This document shows positions 46,452 through 58,161 of a stretch of DNA of 64,000 nucleotides, piece by piece (position 1 is the stretch's first letter; each line of letters starts with the position of its first letter). The notes under the pieces are model-generated. The model searched no databases. It had not been told where the DNA came from and worked only from the letters and a program-made list of their open reading frames with translations. The translations under genes were made by a program, and so were the position numbers. Origin of the DNA: Tetmemena sp. SeJ-2015 (lineage: Eukaryota > Ciliophora > Spirotrichea > Sporadotrichida > Oxytrichidae); contig JAJKFJ010021673.1 in the NCBI GenBank assembly GCA_027382625.1, positions 1-64,000 of the forward strand, in the 5' to 3' direction.

Positions 46452-49400
46452 ATGAAAAGCTTGGATGCATTTGGGCACCCAATTACTTTTATGTATAAAG
46501 GCTCATCGACTCACTAGACTTTACTGGGAGGAATCAGCACGCTTGTTTATCAGAATAATTTAAACATTGTTTAATTAATTGATCAGTTTGGCTTGCTGGG
46601 CTATTTCTTGTTACAAATTACATCTGTGTTCTAGAGATAAACAGTGAGCGTTACAAATTCTATTTCTTATGCGGATATGTCTGACTCTGCTAACTATATT
46701 CAAATTGACAAAGAAAATTTTGACCTCGCATTTGGATTTTAATGTTATTTATAATACTGATTTTACTTTTTCAGCAACGAGAGTGCTTACAATGCTGATC
46801 ACTTTAGAATTTAAAAATAAAATATTAATTTAAGAATTTACCAAGTACAGTTTGAGAATTTATAGTATTAAGGGATTATTAATTTTGTTTTAATTATATT
46901 GTAAGAAAAAATTGGTATGATGGTTTTTATTTTAGGTTAAATTATATATCTTTTCAAATTATAATTGTCTAAATTATTTAGGTTATTAGACAGACTATTC
47001 AATTTTAATTAAAAATACCCCAAAAAAATAAGACTTAATTTATGATTACATTATAGAGTTGTAAAACCAATTTAAAGATGGCAAATATTTTTTATTTTGA
47101 AATGGCATTTATTAGGAGGAATAAATAGAGATAGCCACTGAAATTTGTAAAGATGATAGATTTCTGGGGCAAGCACATGTGTCAGAATCTGTTGGTGTAA
47201 GTAAATAAATATTACTCTGCCCAGCTAGTAATTATGATTTGCATATATTAATTGATTGTAATTTTTCTGTATCTCTGGTACGGAATCAATAATTAATTTT
47301 TTTATTAAATCATTATAGGATAAATACAAGTTAAAAAATAGGGGAAATATGTAGTTAAGAGCGATATAGAAATTGATATGAATAATTTGAGAAAATAATA
47401 AAGAGTTCGGATATCTCAACTCGCATTAGAATCAGAAAGTAAAATGAATTGAGTTAGATTGATAAAACAAGGAAAAGGTAGGGGCTGTATCAGCATTGAA
47501 TAAGATAAGTTCGATTCTTTTATTTGAAATTAAGAAGTAAGGTAAAACTAAAAATAATCAGATAATATGGAAAGCAATAAATAATAGGGGATTAAAAGTT
47601 ATTTAATAACATTCTTATGATTGACGATTTTCCATTTGTATTTATCCTATATTACTTGAATTTGTATTGAATGGAACTTATGGATCTGTGCTTAACATTA
47701 AAATAAGTGCTTGCACAAATGAATGGCTTAGGAAACTTTATAATGTAACCGAAAAGGAGGCGGCTAGTAATCCTAAATTCCAGTGTAAAAAGATGGCTAG
47801 TAACTTATTTGGCAATGACATAATGTACATGGATATGTACTCATCTACCAAATACCTGGAAGTCAAAGATTCTTAAAATTTAGCAAATTATTTTAAGACT
47901 TCAATGAACCTTTTAAGCCATCAAGTTTATCTTGAAATTAAATTGTAATTTATCAAGCCTTAATCAACAGTTCTTGATTAGACAAGATGAAAAGCAGATA
48001 AATGAGTATATAATAAAAAAGACAGCAGTCGAACTCCAAGACTCAGTGCTCGCCAATAGCTACGATGTTAAAAATGGATTTTACTATGATTTCCTCAAAG
48101 CCAACTAAATATATATATTCATCATCATTATTATATGGCTGAATGAATTTATTCTCTATTAATTAGGGATTAGCAAGAATATTAAATAAAACCGATAGGG
48201 AAGAATAAAATAATTTAAACTTAATTCTTAGCCACTAATATTCAGTCGGAAGTCTCATTTTTTATTTTTTGAGTTGTATATTCAATTCTGATCTCAAAAT
48301 TATATTGCTATTTAAATTTTATTACTCATTTTCAAGAGCTCATACTTCTATTTAAGTAAATATTTTTATTAAAACTAATTAGCTAGTCCTGCGAATATCT
48401 CCACTCACTAAATTTTTTTGCTGCAGATAATTTAAATAGAAATATCGATTATAGCAACAGCAGAGCTGGGATAAGTTGTCCGGTCTGTGTCAACAATTTT
48501 AATGGCAATCTCTGATACCGGAGGCTTCATGAGCATATTATATCCATTATATTGCTAACTTTAATTAAGATGGAAACTAAATTTAGAAAGCCGTTCCACA
48601 AAAAATTGGATTTGAACGTGGTTTCAAAACTAATGCAATTATTTTTAGTAAAGGAGGCAGTAAATATGTTAAAAGTTTTCTATTTTTTGTAATCTATAAC
48701 TAAGTGAGAGTATTTAAGACTAGTTGAATAAATTGAGTGAGTGAGGAGGTGAGATGGTGTGATGTCGAGTACTCTTTTGGAGTATTATGAATGTCTTGTT
48801 TCTTAAATTTTAGCTATGCTCTGTTTGACTTGACTTGAAAGTGTAAATTCCCGAGGAGGGGTCTCGAATCTTGTCGATAGGCCTTTATTAAAACTTATCA
48901 TCTTTTACTGTTTTTCATTATGTCTTAATTGAAATATTTGATTACTTCTGATTCTAAAACGATCATATGCTGTTTACTCAGTTTTATAATGTGATATGGC
49001 ATGCGTGATTACTTCTTAATTCCGCTTTCAGTAGTTAAATCCTTATTTTATTGTTCGCTCTGATAAGTCTACTGATAAGTTCCTCTCAAGAGAAGCTATT
49101 TTATCAAAGCATGATAGCTAGGCTCTTCTATTAGCATGTGGAACCCGAAAAAGGCTCAAAGCCTTCAACTATACAAAAGTTAAACTAGAAATCATAAATA
49201 GAAACAAGATAGGAATAGACTACTCAATTTAACCTTCGATAAGATGACATTTAAGATTCACTAGACTCCTTAACTATTTATTTCCTCTCTTCTTAGATTT
49301 ATATCCTTTTAAGAGAAGCAGAAGAAAGTAGTTGCTAAAATATTTCCAAGTAAAGTGTCTGAATTTAGAAGAAGATAGACATTTACCCTCTTTAAATAAT

Positions 49401-50571
49401 AAAAAGATCAAATAAAATTATTTCCTCTGCATTTGAACTATCTTAAATAACTTAAAAGGCCTGCTTTCAACTTCATACGCGTAAAGTTATGGAAAGTAAA
49501 GAGATTCCTTAGCTTCATAGTTATAAGTCAAATCTTATTTTAGTTTGTCACAAGTAAAGAGTCAAAAGACTAAGGACATTGATTAATGAAAATCAATAGC
49601 TCTTTGAAAATGGAGTCAAAAGATCCAACAAAAAATATTTAAGTTAAATTTTTACGCAAGGAAATAATTAATTTAAAATATGTTTTAGAATAAATTTGTA
49701 GATGAATAATTGCAAATAAGTTTAGACCTATATCTTTATTGTAATAAAATAGATAATCAATTTATTAGGTATTTCCGTTAATGATCGAAGTCTAAATTTG
49801 AAATTCTTAAGTTAATGAAGTCTATTCAGATATCGCAAGCTATGAGTTCAGTGATGCTTGGAAAATATCAATCAAGACTTCTCCCACTCACCTAAGAAAA
49901 TATACTATAGAAAGAGAAGAAAATTCAATTTATTAATATAAGTTCGTTCTAATTTAGGTTTTTTAAACTGGGAAGACTGGAAATATAATCTTAAACTTTT
50001 GAACAATGAATTTTTTAGACTTTAACTGTATATGTATTAATGAAGAGTTTTTAACTCATCTTTCGCTTAAGCAGATAATGGAAAGAATAAATTAAAGTAA
50101 AACTGATCGAAGAATATTTAAATATTGCCATCCCCACTTTGTAAATTGAGTTTTGAGAATAATGTTATATTTGCTCTTTCATCGTAATTTAATAGTTTAT
50201 TTTTTATAATAATTTCTCAAATTAAATAGATGATTCTGTAATTTCCTAGTTCATCTTATTTTTCTTAATTGTAATAGCTCCTTCCAGCTCATTTAGAAGC
50301 TTTTTATAAAGCATCTAATAAGATGAAACTCAAAATTTTGAATCAAGACAAAAGAAAAACTTAAGTTTAATCTCAACAGGAAATGGAAAATTGGGGAGAC
50401 AGCCCTGCCTTGTTTGAAGATATCAGTTAATAGAAAACACTAAATGGTAGTATAATGCAAGAACAATATGACACAAAATAGAAGTCAAAACATAAAACAA
50501 AAGCTTATAGAAATCAGAATACAGATTAGCTTAATAAATATTTCTTTCTTATCAAGTAAATAATATTGTGA
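46452..50571 (+). CDS. P7: compact paralog with very short IESs
   Basis: ATG at 46452 directly precedes K-S-L-D-A-F-G-H-P. Segments: 46452-46553, 46582-46741 (TM1, S-V-T-N-S), 46759-46813, 46833-about 46880, about 47100-47215 (A-T-E-I-C-K-D-D-R-F-L-G), about 47660-47934 (N-E-W-L-R-K-L-Y-N-V-T-E), 47963-48111 (I-R-Q-D-E-K-Q-I-N-E-Y), 48433-48540 (S-D-T-G-G-F-M-S-I-L), from 49048 (TM2 end and tail), about 49430-49660, 49785-49915 (Y-E-F-S-D-A-W-K-I), 50045-50130 (L-K-Q-I-M-E-R-I), 50265-50571 (L-L-P-A-H-L-E-A-F-Y-K), TGA at 50569-50571. Pointers ATCAG, GATTTTA, AGAATTTA, ATCAA, TAAATA, TTA. An additional upstream N-terminal segment cannot be excluded. Function unknown. Confidence 0.75.
46554..46586. 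other. 33 bp IES-1 of P7 (pointer ATCAG)
   Basis: ATCAG at 46549-46553 and 46582-46586. Joined T-L-V-Y-Q-F-G-L-L-G-Y-F. Confidence 0.85.
46742..46765. other. 24 bp IES-2 of P7 (pointer GATTTTA)
   Basis: GATTTTA at 46735-46741 and 46759-46765. Joined L-A-F-G-F-Y-F-F-S-N-E-S-A-Y-N. Same site as the 4553 bp IES-2 in P4. Confidence 0.85.
46814..46840. other. 27 bp IES of P7 (pointer AGAATTTA)
   Basis: AGAATTTA at 46806-46813 and 46833-46840. Joined D-H-F-R-I-Y-Q-V-Q-F-E-N. Confidence 0.85.
48541..49050. other. 510 bp IES splitting TM2 of P7 (pointer TTA)
   Basis: TTA at 48538-48540 and 49048-49050. Joined F-M-S-I-L-L-F-A-L-I-S. Same site: 16 bp in P8, absent in P6 and P9. A GC-richer stretch at about 48720-48890 is unexplained. 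Confidence 0.8.
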
Positions 50572-50960
50572 GAATTAATATACATATAAATCGTAAGTAA
50601 GATTTAAAATCTTTTAGAAAATTTTATAAAAGTTTTATAATTTAAAGAGACACAGGATAAAATAATAAATAGTGGGCTAAAGATTTAAAGCTCGTAGAAT
50701 TTTTTGCTGCTAATTAACTAAATAATTTTTTTGTTAAAAGAGATAGTTCTGCCAAATCTCATAAAAATATTTCACTTTAATTCAATTGGTTAATCCTATT
50801 ATCCATATAATTCTCAACTTTATTAATTTTTCAATTTTTATTTTTTTATCAGCACTTGAAGATAATTCCATTATTCTTAAATTGTTTTGCTGTAAAAAAA
50901 ATTGATTATAATTTATAAATAAATTTTGTTTAAATTGGTATTAGTTTATTTGAATAACTT
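50572..50960. other. P7-P8 intergenic spacer
   Basis: AT-rich, nothing recognised. Confidence 0.5.
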
Positions 50961-53900
50961 ATGGAAGATTTTTGTTTTGAGAAAGATGAATTTAGCAGCA
51001 TAGATTAAATGAATACCTCAAAAATTACGAAAGAATTTCTAAAGTGATTCTGTATTCATTATATTTTTATGTAATATTTTCTCCTTTTTCATTTATAATT
51101 ACGCAGTTTAATAATTTTTCTCATAATACTTAAAAATATGATTAAATCTTCTTCATTTAAGAATTCTAAATTATAGAATAGAATATTTAACAGTGCTCGG
51201 AGTTAAATTTAAAACTTAAGAGTTTAGAAACTTAATACACCAAAATTTTTTAAAGATTTTTGATCTACTTTGGAAATTTTCTCCACAAGCAAACAAAATT
51301 AGTAAATTTTATTTTTTTTCAAAACTAGAAGTAAGTTGTCTTAATATTTACTGGAGTAAAGAAAATGAATAATTCAATTTCATATTGTAACTCTAATGAA
51401 AGATCGTATAATTTAAATATTTTTTTGACTATGCTCTCTCTATAATTATTTTTCTTCAAATTCTATTTAATTATGACTTTGATTAAATGAGAAAAATATT
51501 CTTATATTAAATTATTATAAACTTAATTTATTTATTTAATTTAATCAATGATTAATTATACCTAACTATAAAATAAGTTTCTTCCTTTTGTTATTTACCT
51601 AAGTATTATTTACTTAAAAATATTATAATTCCTTGAATATAATAATTTACTTTTATGGATAATTTTAGTGCCGATCTTAATTTCTTTATTCTTGTTAAAC
51701 TAGCAATAAAATTAATATTGATATCTGTTATTAAATTCTTATGACATCTAAAAATAGATGGATAGATCAATAATATATTTTCTATTTTTATCGTAATAAT
51801 TTTTTATAAATTATAGTATTTCTTTAATAAATATTGAAGACGATTGACTCCAATGTTATTTCGACCGAAAGAGCTTCCAAAAAGAAAGAATAAAAACCCA
51901 TTTTTGCACAAAGTTAAAAGCTTAAACAACTTTTATTTATTTATGCTTTGTTCCAAATAAATAATCATAAATTATAGCAATTTATTTTTATATTTAATTA
52001 TTAAACTAGCTAAAAATAGGATTTCTGAAAGAATGAGCTAACAATCGATCTAGATTTCGAAAATATTTGTTACTTTTAAGGCTGTAAAAATAAATATAAT
52101 TTTTTCTATTGAAGGAGAGATATTTATACCTTTAATAAAATTCTTAAAGTCCAATTTTTAATTTATTATAATGAAGCTTGGATTCATTTGGGCACCCAAT
52201 TGCTTTTATGTATAAGGGCTCATCCACTCATTAGACCGTACTTGGAGGAGTCAGTACACTTGTTTATCCATAAATTTTAAATTTCAATTTATCAGTTTGG
52301 CTTGCTGGCTTACTTCTTGTTCTAGATAACATCAGTGTTCTAGAGGCAAACGGTCAACGTTACAAATTCTATTTCTTATGCAGATATGTCTGACCCTTCA
52401 AACTACATCCAACTTGACAAAGAAAATTTTGATCTCGCTTTTGGATTTTGTATTTATTTAATTTAAGAGATTTTACTTTTTCAATAATGAAAGTTCTTAC
52501 AACTCTGATCACTTTAGAATTAAAGTGATATAAAATATAATTTTAGAGTTTACCAATTGCAGTTTTATAACTTAAAGTATTGGAAGAATACCTTATATCA
52601 GGTTTTTAGCTTACCTCTTATAAAATATTTTCTAGTTTATAACCTTAAGTTTGTGCAAATTTAAGTCTAGTTTTTATATTATAAGTATAATTATGTTAGT
52701 TTGCGAGACTCTTTAAATTTTATTTTAAAAATGCACTTAAGATATAAATATATTATATATTTCTAGAATTATAATACCAGATGAGAGATGGCAAAATTGA
52801 ATTTAATTGTTAAATGGCATTTATTAGGAGTCTTGGGAAGAAATAGGAACTGAAATTTGTAAAGATGATAGATTTCTAGGATAGATTGATGTTGCGGATT
52901 CTTTAGGCGTAAGCAACAAATTGATGATCTGTCCAACTAGTAATAAGGCTAGAATAAAATTCATATCCTTTATTGATTTAAACAGGGAAGAGGAGTTAAA
53001 ATTCTGATAAAGTTATATTTGCTAATTAGGTCTCGAACTTCAGCCTGTTTGAAATTAAATAAAAATAAATATGAGTTTCTTCATCTACAATTAGCTCCAT
53101 CTAATATTCTTTTAACATCACATTTCAATTTATGTATTGCCTCTCTTAATTTCCTCGCAAAGTAATGGGATTAAAAGTTTACAGAAAGACTGTTCTATCG
53201 AGCGGTATAAAATTAATTTAATCTTATATTATGCGACTGCCGCCATTTAAATTCATTTAATTAATTATGAAGTTAATTCTGATATTAAATAAATTATTAG
53301 CTCTAATAGTTATTATAATCGAAGAAATTAAGAGGGATTTGGGAGGAACCATAAATTTCAAACAAAGAAATAGGTGAATAAAGACTAGTCACAGGCTGAA
53401 ACTACGTCCTCGCATAAAGGTAGTGACCCAAAAGAAACGATGAGCTAGATCATATTTGCACATTTGATAGCAAACTCTCTGAACTACTGACTATTACTCG
53501 ACATCTCTCTGCCAAAAACTTGAACTCCTATTCTCTGTTTCAGAAGAATATGATCGTCGAAAAATACTAGTAAATCTATTCAATGAGTTTTTTGTCGATT
53601 TTTATCACCTTCATTACTTCTTGTGGGCTCTACTATTTCAAGAGAAAGGATTATTAATCTCGAGTCGAGATCTAATTTGGGGAGTAATACTCTTCCCGAA
53701 AGTTTTAGGGCTGAAAATAACTCATATACCCTTTAATTAACTACTTATCACTATTCACAGATTGCTTAGTACAGAATAGCCTCTAGAGTATAGTAAAGAG
53801 CATTGGCATTGTTTAATTGTTGTAAATCTTTCTACCCTTCAACAAGCCTGCATTGGTACCACTTCCCTAGTTCTACTTTTATCTTTCTAATTTAATATTT

Positions 53901-56900
53901 TAATCTAAATTTTAGGGTTAGTAATTTTTCACTGTCATTAGGTCGGAATTAAAAGTTAGTTTCTGATAGTATCTATATAGATTTTATTTAATTGAATGCG
54001 ACTGATGGATCTGTTCTTCAAATTACCTTACTTCCCTGTACTAATGAATGGCTAAGGAATCTATATAACGTAACCGAAAAGGAGGCAGCAAACAATCCAA
54101 AATATCAGTGTAAAAAGATGACAGCCAGCTTATTTGGAAACGATTTTATATACATGGATATGTACTCATCTACCAAATACCTCGAAATCAAAGACTCATT
54201 AATATTGTCAAATTCATTTAAGACAATCAGTTAATAAGAAAATTATAACCTCAGTAACCACTTGCTCTAAAGTCAACGTGAACTCTTCTTAAATTTCTTT
54301 TTTCATAAGGTAAGTGAAGAAAAGCCTTTTAATTATGGGAGACTTTCATTATGATAAGTCATTAAAGCTTGCTGAGGGTAAAATTTCTCTCAAAATTGGA
54401 CCCTCCTATCTCTTGATTACTGATCCTTCGGATATGAAAAACCCGTAGGTGGAAATATCGTATAAGATTGAAATAAAGGGCTAGGAGATTATAAATGCAG
54501 TTGAAGAATCAGAGAGATTATTAGCCACTTGTAATATTTGGGAGGGACTGAAGTGCACCTGCCCCACCTTTTTTATGGTCAAAAATGCTAAAAAATCGTA
54601 AATTGAGGCCGAAATCGGCCCAAATTGCCAAAAAATGAAGAGATTTTGGCCTTGAAATTTCCTTGAGGGTCAAATTTCATGATTTCTATTTCTTCAGAAA
54701 ATGATCTATTTTTTGTTTTTTAAGACTAATTTTGAAGACTACTTTCATTTTTTGGGATTTTATTTCCTTTTTATTACCGAGCTACATTTTAGCTCCTATA
54801 TATTCAGCTTCTTCAAAAGAGCGACTTAATTATATACGATGATCCAAGATAGGTGGGAGAAGTTATGCATGCATCTTCTAAGAATTTTAATCAATTTGCT
54901 AAAACTAATCAATAAAGCATGTTTTATTTTCTAAATAGTATACTAAGCTCTTCTCTTTGAGTTAAAGTCAGAATTAAAGAGCAAATACTGCAACTGATGA
55001 AATTATCTCGACTTAGAACTTAGCTTGACATATTCTTCTTAAATAAATATAATCGATGAAAGATTTCACTAAGTTGGAGAGGAAGTCAAATATCTGCAAA
55101 ATTTATAAACATTGAAGGACAGATTTTATTTATAGCGTAAAATTGGTCTACATAAATTTAAGACCTAATGCTTAGTTGGTAAATTTGATTTAATATACAT
55201 TTTAGTTATTTTCTGAAGAAATCGAAATCATGAAGTTTGACCCTCAAGGAAATTTCAAAGGCCAAAATCTCTTTATTTTTTGGTATTTCGCCGATTTCAG
55301 CCTACTTGGAAGATTTTTTAGCATTTTTTACCATAAAAAGGGGGCAGGTGCGCTTGTCCCCTACCTGATATTTTTAAATTATTACTTGATAGTAGCACCT
55401 ACACCATGGAGTCTCTCTAATTTTTTTCCAAATTAATTTTTCCCCCTCCGATTATATCTTTTATTCTCGCTCATGCTCTATATCTTGCGAGAAAGGTGAA
55501 CAGAGTTTAAGATTGCAGGAAGTTCTTTAAGGGATGCTAGGATGTTAGGCATCCACATTTATTCATTTTCTGTCAGTTCAGGGGGGTAGTGTTTCACTTC
55601 TGAAACTGTGACTTCATGTACTTTAGAATCGTGTGCAGAAAGCGGTTCCTCAGGTGCCATAAGTTGAGTTATAAAAGCCATGAGGCCTACCTTAATTCTT
55701 TTATTCTCTCATTTATGACTTCGATTAACCTTTTAAGCCATCAATTTTTAAGTGTAGTTATTTAATCAAGTGTTTTTCAATCATTCCTGATCAGACAAGA
55801 CGAAAAGCAGATAAACGAATTTATAATAAAGAAGACTGCAGTTGAACTCCAAGATTCAATAATCGCAAATAACTATGACATTAAAAATGGCGAGTACTAT
55901 AACTTCCTCAAAACAAACTAAATTTATTTACATCTCTTTATAATCAAGATAAAAAAATATATGCTCATTTGTTTAAACTAATTTTCTAGTCCAGCAAATA
56001 TCTCTTCTCACTAAATTATTTAAGTGCATTTATATTAAATCGACATAATAATCTAAGCGACAGCAGAGTAGTCGTAAATTCTTCGATCAGTGGCGACTAT
56101 TTTAGTGGCTATTTCAGATACAGGAGGCTTCATGAGCATATTAAATTATTAGTATTTTATTGTTTGCCTTAATTAGTATACTGATTAGTTCCTCTCAGGA
56201 AAAGCTCTTTTATCAAAGCATGATAACTAGGCTGTTCTATTAGCGAGTGGAACCTGATGGAAACTAAAAACTCTCAACTGTATCAACTTAAAATTTGAAA
56301 TCATAGAAAGAAACAGGAGGATAAGAATAGTCTACTACTAATTTTAACCTCTGATAAGAGGCAGCTCAAGATTCTCTGGACTCCTTATCTTTATAATTTA
56401 GTTCTTTGCAAAATAAGGGAAAAGTTGCTAAAATGTTTTCAGTCCGAGTTTAAAATCCTTTATAAGGTGAAGACATATACACTCTTTAAATAATCTGAGT
56501 ATGTAAAAATTATTTTTCTCTGCTTTTGAACTATCTGAAATAACTTCAAAGGCCTTCATTCGACAATATGCGCCAGCAACTGTGGAAAATAAAAAGATTC
56601 CTTAACCAACTAGATTTTATTAAGTTAAATCTTAAAATATTTTAGTGTGCCATAAGAGAACAGTCAAAAGACTAAGGAATTTGATAGATGAAAATGCTCT
56701 ACTCTTTGAAAATGGAGTCAAAAGATCGAACTAAATTAAAATGGATTATACTTAAAAGTTAAAATATTTTCATATTTATTTCAAAGCTCTTTCTATTAAC
56801 TTAATTTATTTAAGAAATGTTTTTGTTTCAATTCTAAAGATAAAAAGGGAAAATAACTGCTCCTGCATTTAGAGTGAGCAGAAAACTCTTTAAGAAGATA

Positions 56901-57817
56901 TTTAAAAATAATTGGTCGCGTCTTAAGTACAAAGAGCTGCATATTATAAAAATAATAATTTAAATTATTAATAAGTTGCTTCAGTTGAAAATCTTCTTAA
57001 AATTAGAATAATGACACTTTTTGTTTAACTACGATATCTAATTTATGATCGAAGTCTAAGTTTGAAATTCTTAAATTAATGAGGTCTATTCAGATATCGC
57101 AAGCTTTGAGTTCAGTGATGCTTGGAAAATATCAGACAAGGCTTCTTCCACTAACCTAAGAAAATATACTTTAGAAAGATTAAACATAAATTATACTTTT
57201 ATCTATTGATCTTATTAAACTGGGACTATGGGAAACTTGATTTTCAAGCTTTAGAACAATGAAAATATCAAGTTTATATTTTTTTTGTTTTAATTATTAT
57301 GAAGAGTTTTTAACTAATCTATCTCTAAAGCAGATAATGGAAAGAATAAACTAAAGTAAAATCGATCGAAGAATATTCAAATATTGATTAATTCTCCTCA
57401 TTATAAAAAATATAAATACAAAAAGATAAATTATATATTGCTTTATAACAAGATATTAAACAAATTTTATATTGCATCCTATTTTATGTCTTCTAATTTT
57501 TTCTATCATTAAATTTAATATTTTGAGTACATTTTATATTTTAATTGTGATAACTTCTTCCAACTCATTTGAAAGCATTTTATAAAGAATCCAAGCAAAG
57601 GTAGATGAAAATTTAGAAATAAGAAAAAAGGAGCACTTAAGTATAATCCTTACTAGAGATGGAGCAATGGGGAGATGGGCCGGTCATGTCTGAAAACATA
57701 AGCTAATAGAAAACACTAAATGTAAGCAAAATGGAAGAAGAAGAAAATGATACACAAAGGAGGTCTAAGTAAAATACTAGGAGTTTTAGAAAACATAATT
57801 TGGACGAGCTTTCATGA
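50961..57817 (+). CDS. P8: paralog with an upstream N-terminal segment
   Basis: ATG at 50961 opens M-E-D-F-C-F-E-K-D-E-F (to about 51043). Then about 52164-52268 (S-L-D-S-F-G-H-P), 52288-52449 (TM1), 52469-52518, 52543-about 52600, about 52800-52950 (G-T-E-I-C-K-D-D-R-F-L-G), about 53985-54224 (N-E-W-L-R-N-L-Y-N-V-T-E), 55717-55745, 55777-55923 (uninterrupted S-I-I-A-N-N-Y-D-I-K-N-G), 56036-56143, 56157 onward (TM2 end), about 56520-56740, 57050-57180, 57310-57385, 57555-57817, TGA at 57815-57817. Pointers TTTATC, GATTTT, TTAGA, GAC, TCAAT, TAAAT, TTA. The join of the first two segments needs a very short AA pointer and is less certain. Function unknown. Confidence 0.75.
52269..52293. other. 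25 bp IES-1 of P8 (pointer TTTATC)
   Basis: TTTATC at 52263-52268 and 52288-52293. Joined T-L-V-Y-Q-F-G-L-L-A-Y-F. Confidence 0.85.
52450..52474. other. 25 bp IES-2 of P8 (pointer GATTTT)
   Basis: GATTTT at 52444-52449 and 52469-52474. Joined L-A-F-G-F-Y-F-F-N-N-E-S-S-Y-N. Confidence 0.85.
54225..55719. other. 1495 bp IES of P8 holding a family X element (pointer GAC)
   Basis: GAC at 54222-54224 and 55717-55719. Joined F-K-T-S-I-N-L-L-S-H-Q, like F-K-T-S-M-N-L-L-S-H-Q, which is uninterrupted in P7. Confidence 0.75.
54541..55366. mobile_element. Inverted-repeat element, family X copy 2
   Basis: Arms of about 160 bp. The left runs from GGGAGGGACTGAAGTGCACC through TGAGGGTCAAATTTCATGAT. The right is its inverted copy, from ATCATGAAGTTTGACCCTCA to GGCAGGTGCGCTTGTCCCCT. 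The centre of about 500 bp is AT-rich with no clear ORF. The frame 55230-55436 is just arm sequence. Sister copy in P3 at 17157-17885. Confidence 0.75.
56144..56159. other. 16 bp IES splitting TM2 of P8 (pointer TTA)
   Basis: TTA at 56141-56143 and 56157-56159. Joined F-M-S-I-L-L-F-A-L-I-S-I-L. The 16 bp would shift the frame if kept. Confidence 0.75.
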
Positions 57818-58161
57818 ATTATCTTTTTTATCATAAAATTAATTATATTAAATGTAATCTTAAATTCAAAAATCTCATTCAATAAAGAATTTAAAATGTA
57901 CAATTTACAGTATCTTCTTAAGTAGTATAATTATGAAAAATAGCGATAATAAGATCGTTAGTTAGTATTAAAATTATTTTATGAATTAAGGTATAAATAT
58001 GTCTTTGAACTATATAAATAAAGTATCTTGTATTTCATTAAACATGCTTTCTTAGTTAAATATAAAAATTAATGTCTTTTTTCTCTCCCTAAGGATTTAA
58101 TAGTTTTAAAAATCTATTTGATTAAAAAATAAATCACTATATATAAGATATAATATTTAGA

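Noticed and set aside
46742..46765. Short insertions as conventional introns
   Set aside because: They lack GT-AG edges, are bounded by direct repeats, and vary in length at one site among paralogs, whereas the true introns in the Sel1 gene have GTAAG/TAG ends and no repeats.
48720..48890. tRNA-like or SINE sequence (GGGGTCTCGAATCTTG)
   Set aside because: A B-box-like string is present but no A box or fold at the right distance.
55230..55436. 68-codon ORF
   Set aside because: Lies wholly in an arm of the family X element and is mirrored in the other arm.
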